Origin: Porites lobata
Lineage: Eukaryota > Cnidaria > Anthozoa > Scleractinia > Poritidae
DNA length: 64,000 bases
NCBI GenBank assembly: GCA_942486035.1
Contig: CALNXK010000350.1
Span: 195,001 to 259,000 of the forward strand
Reading direction: 5' to 3'
Shown piece after piece: positions 11,297 through 21,811 of this stretch; position 1 is the first letter of the stretch; the number at the start of each line of letters is the position of its first letter. Under the pieces are notes generated by a model. It saw nothing but the letters and a program-made list of their open reading frames with translations, had not been told where the DNA came from and made no database searches. The position numbers and the translations under genes are program-made.

Positions 11297-13404
11297 GATG
11301 AGAGCTGAACAAGAACGCTGCGATTACTGAAATCAGTGCTACGTGCACATCATTCAAATACTGCTGAATATTTGACGGTCAATCTTCTGTTCCTGTACAT
11401 TGTTTGCTTGGTCTTGCTTGTTTCCTATTCCATATATGGTAATTATTTTGCAAATTGTTTATAGTTTATATGCCTACGTGCAAGGAGCACTGAAACAGGG
11501 TAAAAAAGATGAACATTCCAAACACAATGACAGATTATTTTTTTTTTGCAAGAGCAAACATGTTTCCTTAGTTATGCTTGCTGTCGCTTTGTGTTCCTTA
11601 TAACAGCAGCCTTTTCATTTCCTTTCCAGCACGCCAAAAACTTTTAGGCGTTGGAAAAAAAATTGCGTTAAGTTCAAGTTAGTCAGCGTTAGGTCTGCTG
11701 CAGCTAAAAACGTCCTTAATTTCTTTAGCAAGTGTTTGTTTGTCTACTTCCCTTAATTATCTTATACCGGCACGTATCGTCATGCATGAAACTGAACTGA
11801 TTGGTTTAGTTTTAAGATAACCCCTTAAGACAAACTAGAAAGCCATTGTTCGTGTATGTGTTGGATTTTGCGGAAGCTAAGCATCTCCTTCCTCTTTTGC
11901 TGTGATAAGGCTGTCGAGGCGTGGTGGCTGTTTACAAAAAAAAAAAAGTCAATCATAAGTTTCTTTGGTCATGCTCGGTGAAAGGTTCTGATCAATGGAG
12001 CCACGGTGCACGTGAAAAACTTGATAGTGATGATGACTTTTATTTCCTTTTTCCTTTATATGCAGTTTCTCTGATCTTTCAGGCAGCCACAAACTTTGTG
12101 CTGTGACTTGTAAACGTGGTTCCTAGGATCATACCAGGTCATGTTACGTATACAAATGGGTATTTTATTCTGAATCGCTCGCACCCAAAGGAATAAGCTA
12201 AAGCGAAGGGCCCTTAATAGAAAATGCTTTTGTGTACGCATACATAGAGCCGAAATATGGTCTTCCTGAGGAAGAGTTAATTATCTCTAATTTTGATGTA
12301 TTAAGCAGCATTTACCATGTTTAGGGTTATCGTTATAGCCTGTCGTCACAGTTACATAGACTATGGAAACGCATGTCCGATTAAGTGTAATTTAGGCTAG
12401 TGACTTTTAGCATTAGGACCTCATTTTTCCCATTTTTCAATTTTAAAGACAACTCTAGATCTAAATTGTAAGATCAGTCTTTGCCTCGTCTTAAGAACGC
12501 CGCTAAAAAAAGCAACATCTTTGTTGCAGCAAGTTTTAGTAGACATTGACCCTACATTTTGCTATTTATACTTGCTGCAAATTGGTTACAACTAATGCTC
12601 TACCTACTGAAATCACCAAAAATGTTATTATCATGCTCTTTGCTCCTTGCGAAATTTGTTTGAGATCTCCTTCATAACTCTAACGGATCATTTTGTGTAT
12701 GGGTTAAATGGCACTAAGTTTATGACTTTCGCACAGAATTGACTTAAAACAACGATATCCTCGTGACATGTCCCCTTGAACCCTTTAAGTCCCAACTTTA
12801 TTCAAATACAAATTATCCACACTGATCTTCATAAATTTCCTTCAAGAATTGGTTAAGATAATTTATTTGTAGATCAAAGCTCTGTCTATCAGGTGATCAT
12901 TTCATTAATTTTCACAGCATTTTCTGTTGATTAGGTATTGACTCTGTTAAGAGAAAATTGACTTTGGTCGACTCTCTTGGGACTTAAAGAGTAAAGCAAC
13001 TACTGCAGAGGAAGTTTTCGTTGTTGAAGAAACCTTGCTTTAAATTGTAAGAAGAGGGCTTTAACCCTTTTGTTCACGTCATGATTTGTAGGAACGATCT
13101 CGAATCGCTTGAACGAAAAATAAAGAGATAAAAACTGGCCTAAACCAGATAGATATTAAGAATCTGCTGCAAGATAATTGGAGCAATTTTTGGAATCACC
13201 AAGAGAATATGACCACGTTTACAAACTCTAGCTCTTTCGTAAATAAGTGGGCGATTTTTATAAGAATGCAAGATATTCAGCTTCCATTTCTCCAACTTAA
13301 GGCAAATAATTCCAATAATTCACATGTTACATTTTCTATATTTCTATATGTTCTTCGTAGGAAAGTTAGTGAAACAGCGCCAAAGAGTAATTGAGACTCC
13401 CTTA
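11297..13404. other. Upstream region of locus A and spacer, no gene
   Basis: The first ~1.4 kb is a diverged copy of the sequence upstream of gene C (25.3-26.4 kb). Only short, poorly supported reading frames are present. Confidence 0.5.
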
Positions 13405-14556
13405 TTAGGACTGGGGCCTAGATACTTCTTCAATCGTTATCCCAGACGCTGATTTCCTCTCGGTGAGAACGTCACCCAGGGTTTCGCCACTACACTGTCT
13501 TACCCAAAATTCCACTTTAACCGCGCCTTGTGGGATATTTTCAAAGTACACCTAAAGTGACCGCTGACGATGTAGATTATGATCTTTCCCAGATTGCCAA
13601 TAGTGGTAAATTACAGCCTCAGTCGTCATTGGTCCATCGTATTCGTTTCCAGTAGACTTGAAATACCACCTGTTACCCAGATTATAAGGACACTCATCCA
13701 TGGAATTAATTCTCCCAAACTAATACCATTTGCCAACACATAGCGTAATTTTAGGTAACTATTAAATTACATTTCCCTTGACTTTGTTTCGTGTGGATAG
13801 AAAAAAGGAAAACCATTGTACGTGAGTAAAATCATTCCTGACCATATGGATATGGGCAACAAAACTTTAAGCTATTACCAATTTTAAATTAGGAGGTAAT
13901 CTTGGCTGCATTGAGTTGGTATGTACAAGAGAGGAGAATGGACAGAGAGGGAAACCCCCAGAGTAGCCCTTGAAATTCATGCGAGGTTGGTTTTCGGAGA
14001 AGTCCTCAGTTTCATTTAATCATGAAAAATAATGGGGCATTATGCTCTCTTGGTGTGTCGGTATTAAAATATTAGGCATTGTTTGCTTTGAGGCAGTCGC
14101 GCGTGGACTCGATGACGTTTCAAGCAATCAATTGAAACATTTAGACGTTTTAGGGATCAGACTCTAAAAATAACTTTAATTTATTAACAATTTACATCTC
14201 ATGGTCACCTCATCCGATTGTCTCTCTGTCCGATTATTCACTCTTGATATCTATTATTACCCTGTCGGTCGACTTAGTACGGTATGTTTGATTCTATTCC
14301 AGGACTGTGCGTTTAACAAACTACATTCCAGCTCAGCACTCAGAGTGGGGACGGTCTTCTTGGAAATATTTTCTTTTGAAAAGGAATGAATTTTCTTTGG
14401 AGTGTGTTATTCATGTTTCTTATTCCATTTACGTATACCTTAATTTTCCCGTTATCAGTACCGCTAAAAATTGTTTCCAGTTGGTTTGTGTTACTACACT
14501 TGCTTGACTTGCTTTAGCGCTTTCTCCTTTCTCTCCTTTTTCTCCTTTTCTTTCTG
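13405..14556 (-). pseudogene. Locus B: CTHRC1-like pseudogene with internal inversion
   Basis: The 3' part of the C-terminal exon (13405 to about 13690, minus strand) reads RWYFKSTGNEYDGPMT, ENIPQGAVKVEFWV and EEVSRPQS. The ECSGP cysteine is changed to Tyr and there is an in-frame stop after RQRSL. The 5' part of the same exon (DCAFNKLHSSSALRV) lies on the plus strand near 14300-14345, inside an inverted segment. The collagen exon is reduced to its last part (14556-14439: GEKGESAKASQASVV, TQTNWKQ) ahead of a GTATAC donor, and most G-X-Y triplets are gone. No signal exon was found. Clearly non-functional. Confidence 0.85.
13690..14345. other. Inverted segment inside pseudogene B
   Basis: Bases 13690-13900 are the reverse complement of the intron-2 region kept in normal orientation in pseudogene F (56860-57060), including the CCATATGGATATGGGCAAC stretch. 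At the other end the first codons of the C-terminal exon read on the plus strand. The inverted piece is therefore the exon's 5' end plus intron 2. AGAGT/GGGG microhomology sits at the right junction. Confidence 0.7.
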
Positions 14557-14559
14557 TTG

Positions 14560-17500
14560 TAAAAATGACAACTGTAGATAGTCTATATTAGCTCTCTAAA
14601 GATCGCTGAACGAACCATTAGAAACCTTTTGAGTTTCATCAGGGTTACCCACTGAGAATATAGTTTAAAACCTCTTAAACATAGCAATGTTGACCGTATT
14701 TTAGTAACTAAACAGTAGATACAGGCATATTTTATCCCCTAAAAATTTTTCATCTGTTGGGATTCCCTACCTAAAGCTATAGTGATGCGAACATTACAGG
14801 GATCAAAACTTGCCTTTTCGAAAATTTCAGCCAGAAAAATGGCTCCCGAAAATTATAGGTGACCTTTTTAGGGTAAAAATACGTTAAAAATGGGGAATTA
14901 TACCATTTTTTGGATGTTCGAAAATCCTAGCAGAAGCAGGCCAGCAAGAAATTTTACAACAAATGTTCTGAAAATTATAGATCTCAAATCGTCTTCCGAA
15001 CAGATATTTTCCGAAAATTGACGTTGGGTGCCCCTGAGTTTAAGTTTAAGCTAATCAAGACCGAGAGAAAATCAAAGGATCAATTATCTATAGTAAACTT
15101 TTTCAGAGTGATCTCATGAGTAGAAATGTATCTTTTCATTCTTCGTTCTTGTCTTCACATGTATGAATAATAAGCCACCGGTCTCGTAATCAAAATATTT
15201 CTTTACCAGTGCCCCATTCTGTTTCACTTCGGTGACCTGCTTAGCCTCCATCTATTGATATAATATTCTGTTGAAACAATGGAAACGATGCCTTAATTTC
15301 CATGTACTTATTCAGCTTCCTTGAGTGAGACCCCAATGCTACCAAGGTTAATCAGATACAAGCAATTCATCGGATGTGCTGAAGATGTAATTTAAAAATT
15401 ATTTGAAAGCGCCTGATTGAATATAAAGAACTATGCTGGTTGGTGCTTGAGATTGAGCGTGAGATTGTATTTTGCTATCTTTAGGTGTTGGCAAGAGAAG
15501 TTTGTGGTGCGCTGGTTTTACTGATCCGCCCAAACCATCCGGGTGGTATCGCAAATATATAGAGAATAGAACAATAGAGGAGACGTCAGCCAATCAGGAA
15601 ATACTGACCACACTATAACTGATAAAACTGATTGGACAATGCCTCTTTTATCTTTATTGTTCGTTGTTGTGATTTGAAATGGCAAAGGGAAGTACCTTTG
15701 AAAAAACTTTTGCTGGCCTTCTCGTTAAATTGAAACTTTTTTTAAGAAATAAAAAGAAAGAGAAGAAACGGCATTCTGATTATCGATGCTGACATTGCCA
15801 TATTCATTAAACAGCGACATTTATATCGATCTGTCTTATCTTTGCGACATATATTATATCTAATTCTTCCTTGCTTTGGCGAGGCAAGTTAACTGTGTTA
15901 ATTCTTTTAAAGAACTAATCGGATGAACCGAAGCTAACCGATAAACTGTGAACATCAAATTAGAATAGAAGAAATTAAAATCAACGATTGTTTTAGCGGC
16001 CGACCGGTTCATTTAATAGTTTACCAAAACGTTAGGGCGTAAACAGAACGACAAAAGCTGTAGTGTACATGCACAAAGACTACGTTTCATTTGACCACTG
16101 ATTCTAAGCTAGAGAAGGGAAAACGACGTGTAAACGACGAATTTAAACAACGAGCTAACAACACAAAAATTTGGCATTGGTTGTCGCCAAACCAAAATTG
16201 ATTCATGGTGTGTTTATGTTTTTTGTGCGAGTTTCTTTTTAAAATTCATAAAAACAAAACTTTGAACGTGAGTGGTAACACCCTTTGTTTTAGATAAAAG
16301 CTAGAAATGCAAATTGTTATTGTGGTTGCGGAAACCATTGTTTCAGTCGTGGTCGGTGGTGAACTTAAAACAAGACTTACTATTATTTTGTATTTTTTAC
16401 TCGTTATTTTTCAAAACGGCCAACGCGAATAGACGTTCTTTTAATTAATGTCCCTGCTTCAGCATTGTTTTACAGCCGATGCAAAGTTTCTGACATCCTT
16501 TCGAACCGTTTCCATTCTTGCATTGTGGCATGGTGCCGACGGGACATTTTCTTTCTTTTTAATTTTGGCTCAACATTGTGCCTTCGTTTCTTCTTTTAAT
16601 AGGGAGCTCAAGCAAAGGACATTCGACGCACGTCAGATAGGAAGAGAGAACTTTTTCTTTCTTAATATGTCATGAAACCCAAAGTTTTATTACTAGTAGT
16701 CTCAATAGAACGTTTTGCCCGAAAATTTGGGTATCATACTGCTCGGCAGAATACTGCCCAAGGATACAAAAGACGCACCTTCGGTTGACGTGCGTCCAGC
16801 TCAAAACGTCTTTTAAGCTCACTATTAAACTGCTGAATATTATCAACATGCAGAACGTTGTATCTCCGCCTTTCCTTTTCTCACTTGATCTCCTAAACCT
16901 GTGTCAAGGGCAAGGCGCTTGAATTTGTGGTATCCCGTTCACGCGCGTCTTCATTCCCCTAGGTTTTCTCCACCTTTAAGTACTAATATTTATTGCTTTT
17001 ATTGCGCATTTTAACATTAAAAGATATGATCAAATGCGCAAGTACTTGCCATGTAATATATTCAGCCGGATCTCCATAACTCTCTGATCTCCACTGACTA
17101 GTTACCCGAGAAATGCGTAGAGAATATTCAGTTATTCATGTTGCTTGTTAAGGGGTGCACTGGTTGGTAATACATTCTAACCCCGAATCATTCATTTTAT
17201 ACAGTCAGTAGAACCACGATTTTTGATTCGGATAACTAGAATTCTTCGCTAACTCGAACTAAATTTCCTTTCCCTTGATCAAAACTTTACTGAAATTTAC
17301 CCTGATAACTCAAATTCCCCTCTTTTTCGCCGTTTCCCTTCAGAGTTCGAGTTATTTGGTCGTTACCGTAAACTGGTCGCCTCTAGCTTACAAAAGAGGT
17401 TGCGAGCAGAACTTCGACTGCATGTAGAAGAATTCAAAAATAATTGAACCATATTATCACGGTAAAATATCGTCATTTGTTGGAGTTTCTCACAGGTCAA

Positions 17501-19140
17501 TTCTTTTCTTCAACCGTCGTATTTCGCTTAGCAGCGCCCAAGAATTAACCATTTATTAAGTCACTTCAGATGGTAGTGTATCTCCAAGAACAATTATCTG
17601 CTAAAAACAAATCTACTCTTAATTAATTTTTAGGCACCAGACGAGAAAGATTATTACGAAAGCTTAGGGCAGAAAGAGACGTCATATAATCTTATTAAGT
17701 AAACGTGTCGGAAAGCTAAAGGATGTTAGTTTATAATTAGAGGCAAAAAGTTTTTTGTCTTCAAATAATTTTGTCAGCAGATCTCATTTTTTGCTGCAAA
17801 ATCCAGCGTTCTAAACCGATCGCCTCCTTTGCCAGCGAGCAAAAGCGAAAATCAGAAACAAACAAATAAACAAACAAAAGTAAGTAAATAACACCTGTTT
17901 TACAGGCTATAACAAGAGGCATAGAAAACTACACCCGTTTTCATAAATAACGAATTATCATCCCTTTCGAAAATTCAATTTTGATTGAAGACCCGGGGAT
18001 TCCCTTTTCTTTAGCCTAGTAAACGGTTACCTGCCACTGAACAACAGTAAGTTGGTTTTAAGGTCTGACCAGGAGCATCAAACAGGCTCAACTAATTCAC
18101 TATTTAAAGAGTGTGAAAGTTGGGTCACTTTCGTGCTATGAACCTTTTTGTAGAATTACGTGATGTTCGTTTAAAAAACTGCTTAATTCAGTTTGCGAAA
18201 CGAAATGAGTTAGGGTCATAAAATAATGTCTCTTTGTCTTAAACAGGGCAGGGTCAGGTTACTGTAAATCAAGTCTAATTACCACGAAACAAAATAAACC
18301 AACTCTCCTCTCTTTCTTCTGCTGGTTGTCGCGAAAGGACAGCCCATTTTGACGCCCGTCCTAAAACAGTGCATAGCTAAGGAATGTTCCCAGTTTACGG
18401 GATCCAATCAATCCATGCTAATATTGCTAATCACTGAAAATGGCTGAACAAGCTTAGCACTACAAAGCTAGGACGCTTTGTGTCGCGTTTTATCTCCACC
18501 ATTATTTACCTCCTCTTCGATAGATAGTTGTGTTCCTATTCACTGTAAGAAACAAAATAAAATGGCGTTTTTTTTTTCCTTTCTGTAAAAGGTGTAGCGG
18601 TACCAAACATCTTAATGATAGCGGAACATTAAATTTTGCCAAATTAACCAATTTTGTTTTCAGCTTGACTTATCCCTCATGCTGAAAGCTGAAGACGTCA
18701 TCGAGATTTTTCTCTGCTAATTTAGGACAGTTAATTTACTTGTTATAGTTATTCATTATAAAACCATAGTTTTAGGTTAGGTAACTAACGCGCGAAATTC
18801 CATGATACTTCTTTGTTATTGTAAAAGCTGGTTTGTATGCAATGGTCACTATGTACGTGTAGTACGTGTATGTTTATACTGACAGAAGCCTTGGGTTCAC
18901 GTGGTTAGGATATGGTAGAAAAGATTGCTCTCCAAGGGCGATATTGGTATCAGGCTGAGACAATGTTAAAGTAAAAGTATTTTTTTAAGGAAACCATAAA
19001 AAACACAGAAAAAGATAAAGTCGTAAAAATTTATGGTATATAAAAACCTACAAAGCAATAAAAGCCTCGCTAAATAAAAGAAAACTGTACTCCTGACGAA
19101 GTTCGTACTGCGACTGGTCCGGCATAACTTAACTTCTTAT
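14560..19140. repeat. Duplicated block, copy 1 (about 4.5 kb)
   Basis: Aligns by eye over kilobases with 31960-36242 and 57280-62680. Shared landmarks are TCCGCCCAAACCATCCGGGT (near 15523, 32140, 58450), GCGGCCGACCGGTTCATTT, ACACCCTTTGTTTTAG and ATTGCGCATTTTAACATT. No conserved, undamaged protein is shared by the three copies. The block follows pseudogene B just as copy 3 follows pseudogene F. Confidence 0.8.
16445..16546 (-). pseudogene. Decayed cysteine-rich reading frame in block copy 1
   Basis: On the minus strand 33 codons read CPVGTMPQC, KNGNGSKGC, QKLC, IGC and KTMLKQGH before a TAA stop. Five cysteines occur in this order. Block copy 2 (33290-33085) keeps an upstream part in frame (TCVECYC, then KAQCCAKTKKKKC and VGTMSQC) but then shifts frame; copy 3 (59510-59330) is also shifted. 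This suggests an ancestral Cys-rich, perhaps zinc-binding, exon now broken in all copies. No family was recognised. Confidence 0.3.
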
Positions 19141-19428
19141 AACTTGGTGTATTTCCCTTCCCTTTCCTCGCTATTTTTTCCCCAAACAGAGAGCCGGGTA
19201 TACCCATACAGCACTGCAAGGGTGATTAAAGTTCCGAATTGATTATGACGCCCCCTCCTCCCTCCCCCCCTCTCACTCGAACAGGAAAGTCTGCAAATAG
19301 CTGCATTGGATAGATGGATATTGAGAGACTGTACCGGCATACTGAGTTCAATTTTTGTTGTTAGGAGAAATAATGGACAAGATTTGTACAGACTACACTG
19401 ACAAGAAAGAAATATAACAAAGATGCTA

Positions 19429-20710
19429 CTAGGGGTACCTTCCGGCAAGTGCCAACGAGGCGAATTCCTTTATCTTTTGTGAAATGTGCCTATTCAGATC
19501 TTCGCGATGTTTTTTTTTTTCCACAGTAATTTTAGAGGTTTAAAATGGATTCCGCTATGGAAAAGGATGGCACCCAACTTCAAAACAACAACTTTGGCAC
19601 ATTGTAGGCATTCACTTTTTAATTATTAAACAATAACAACATGGCTTGAAGCTTTGTTGGTAAATATGAGCAAGTTAGTACTTATGTTTCATGGAAAATT
19701 CAATTGTATCAAAACTATAATCGTTAGAAAGAAAAAGATAGTTCAAATGAGGCCTTTGACTGCTGAAATTATAAACAATAATTAAATTCTGAGCAACAGC
19801 GTCATCAGGGAGAAGAAAAATGTTTCGCGTGGTAATGTAAGTGTAAAGTAAAATGCGTGAAAAGCGCAAGAATGGGGCGGAATGTATCAGAGGTATAAAA
19901 ATATAAACTTGAATAAAATATAAAGATCTAATGAGCGAGTGTCACAGGACAAAGAGTCTCTTGAAAGTCGTAATGATGGTCTTCAAAACAAAAGGTCGGC
20001 AAATTCGTTGCATTCCTCACGGGAGTTTGGGGCTGTCTCAATGTAAATCGAGCAGCAACAAAACATGCTGGTTGACAAAAACTCTCGAATAAATTCAAAA
20101 ATAAAAGGTCCGCAAATACGTTGCCTTTCTCACGGGGGGTGAGGACCGGCTCAATGTAAATCGACCTGCGAAGAACACTATCGTTGTGATAAAAGTTTTG
20201 AGAATATAACCCTAGACCTTTATCAACTACCGCTTAAAATTCAATTCACAAAGGAAAAAAGAACACTGAAAACCCTGGTTCTGAGTCGAGAAGCGAACAC
20301 GCTACCTCAATGTAAATCGAGCTGCAAAGAATAAGCTGGTTCTGACAAAAATTTGAGCGTAAAACCGTATTTTTTAAAGCTGCTGCTTTAAACGCAATTT
20401 ATAAAGCAAATCAGAGCACTAATTGCCCTTTCAAACTAGAAATCGTATCAAAGCTTGCTCACCTGTTAGGTCCTCTTGAACGGACAACGAACAGCCGCAC
20501 ACTGAATCACCCAATTTCGGACCACGAGTTGTAAATACAAGACCATGACGTCACTACCCAAATATTGGGTCTTACTTACACCCAAATATGGTCAAAAATG
20601 CAAATTTTAGAGGGTTAATCAGAATTTTTTGAGTTTTTGCCTACATTGCGCGGCGTTAAAATTCTGCCGGCGAGTCAACCTCGCTTCTTAGCTCGGTTGC
20701 CTCGTTGACA
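19429..20710. mobile_element. ~1.28-kb insertion in the downstream flank of gene C
   Basis: In units A and D the flank reads AAAGATGCTATTAAAGTAATGG without a break. In unit C it is split after AAAGATGCTA, and ATTAAAGTAACGG resumes at 20711. Edges GGCAAGTGCCAACGAGGCG and GCCTCGTTGAC share a short inverted GTCAACGAGGC-like core, but no clean terminal repeat or transposase was found. Frames inside are short. Confidence 0.5.
20020..20420. repeat. Three diverged tandem repeats of about 130-150 bp
   Basis: CTCAATGTAAATCGA recurs near 20038, 20152 and 20307, each time followed by GC(A)AAGAA and a CTGGTT.TGACAAAA stretch. Lies inside the 1.28-kb insertion. Confidence 0.55.
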
Positions 20711-20793
20711 ATTAAAGTAACGGGAAGGTTTGACAAGAATCTCAATGTTACGAGCACAAACATTCCATTTCTTCCCACTGTTTAAAAGATAAT

Positions 20794-20970
20794 CTAGCCG
20801 GCGTGGCAAGCGTTCCGAAGGGAAGGGAAATAGGATTTTGGGCGCGTGAGAAGCACGAAGGGCGCGTGAGGAAGGAGGAAGGGGCGAGTTCCTATCCTCC
20901 CTTCTCCCTCGCGCGATCTCGCGCCTAAATTCCCTTCCCTTCCCTTTCGAACGCTTGCCACGCAGGCTAG
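20794..20970. mobile_element. MITE with CTAGCCTGCGTGGC ends, copy in unit C
   Basis: CTAGCCGGCGTGGCAAGCGTT at the left and its complement AACGCTTGCCACGCAGGCTAG at the right are nearly perfect inverted repeats. GATAAT flanks both sides. The interior is a G/A-rich then C/T-rich hairpin. Confidence 0.7.
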
Positions 20971-21640
20971 CGATAATCAAGTTATCCTAGTATCATATTT
21001 TTATCTTTCCAGCTGATTGTTATACATTTTACTAGGTGAGATTTTAATCCTCAAAATTTTTATCCGATTTTGGCAAAGGTTTCTGAGGTTTTGCCTCAAA
21101 GTGTTTAGCTACAAAAGGAATCGTACATGTTTAAGTCGCTATTTAATTAAAGATTTTCTAAAATATTTTGACGGCGAAGATAACTTCTTAAGTAATTTTT
21201 TTTCCAGATGAAAGATTATATCACGACGTTTGCTTTGCCTGCATAATATAATCAATTTAAAGACTTAAAGAAATGAACGATAATCTGGTGATGTGGCATG
21301 GTAACGCAAGAGAGAACGGGTTCCCCTGAAGCTGCAGTGATATATTTTGCATCCACAACATATCACCTTTGAAAAGCATTGCCAATCATCGCTCTCCATC
21401 ACAGCAACTTTTGTTTTATCTCGTCACGCAACGGGAAAGAGCTTTTCATGACAAGACAAAACGGTTGCATCAGGGACGGACCAATTCCCTACGCGCTCAG
21501 CCGATTATTTTGTCTTCAAGAAAGGTGCCTCCCCACATAGAGAAGCGCTACGTCACAAAACGTAGAACTGCTGCAAAAAATTGCATGAATAGGAGACTAA
21601 CATGCCTAAATAATTATGCAAAATTTTAATACTGTTATAA

Positions 21641-21672
21641 GAGTTTACAGGAGCCTAGGCTCCTGGAGTTTA
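21641..21672. mobile_element. Transposon excision footprint (GAGTTTA duplication), unit C
   Basis: GAGTTTA, then the perfect palindrome CAGGAGCCTAGGCTCCTG, then GAGTTTA again. The palindrome is the two ends (CAGGAGCC and GGCTCCTG) of the element at 46805-47348, joined by TA. Units A and E have one AGTTTA here and no palindrome. Confidence 0.6.
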
Positions 21673-21811
21673 ATACGACGAAAGTGGCCACAAAGGACTA
21701 AAAAGAAAATAACCAAAAACAATACTTTCGTACATTGCTCTTTACAGTCTGTATTTGTAGAGTGCTATTCTAAGGAAATTAAAACAGCGCCAAAGTTAAA
21801 GACTCCTCTTA

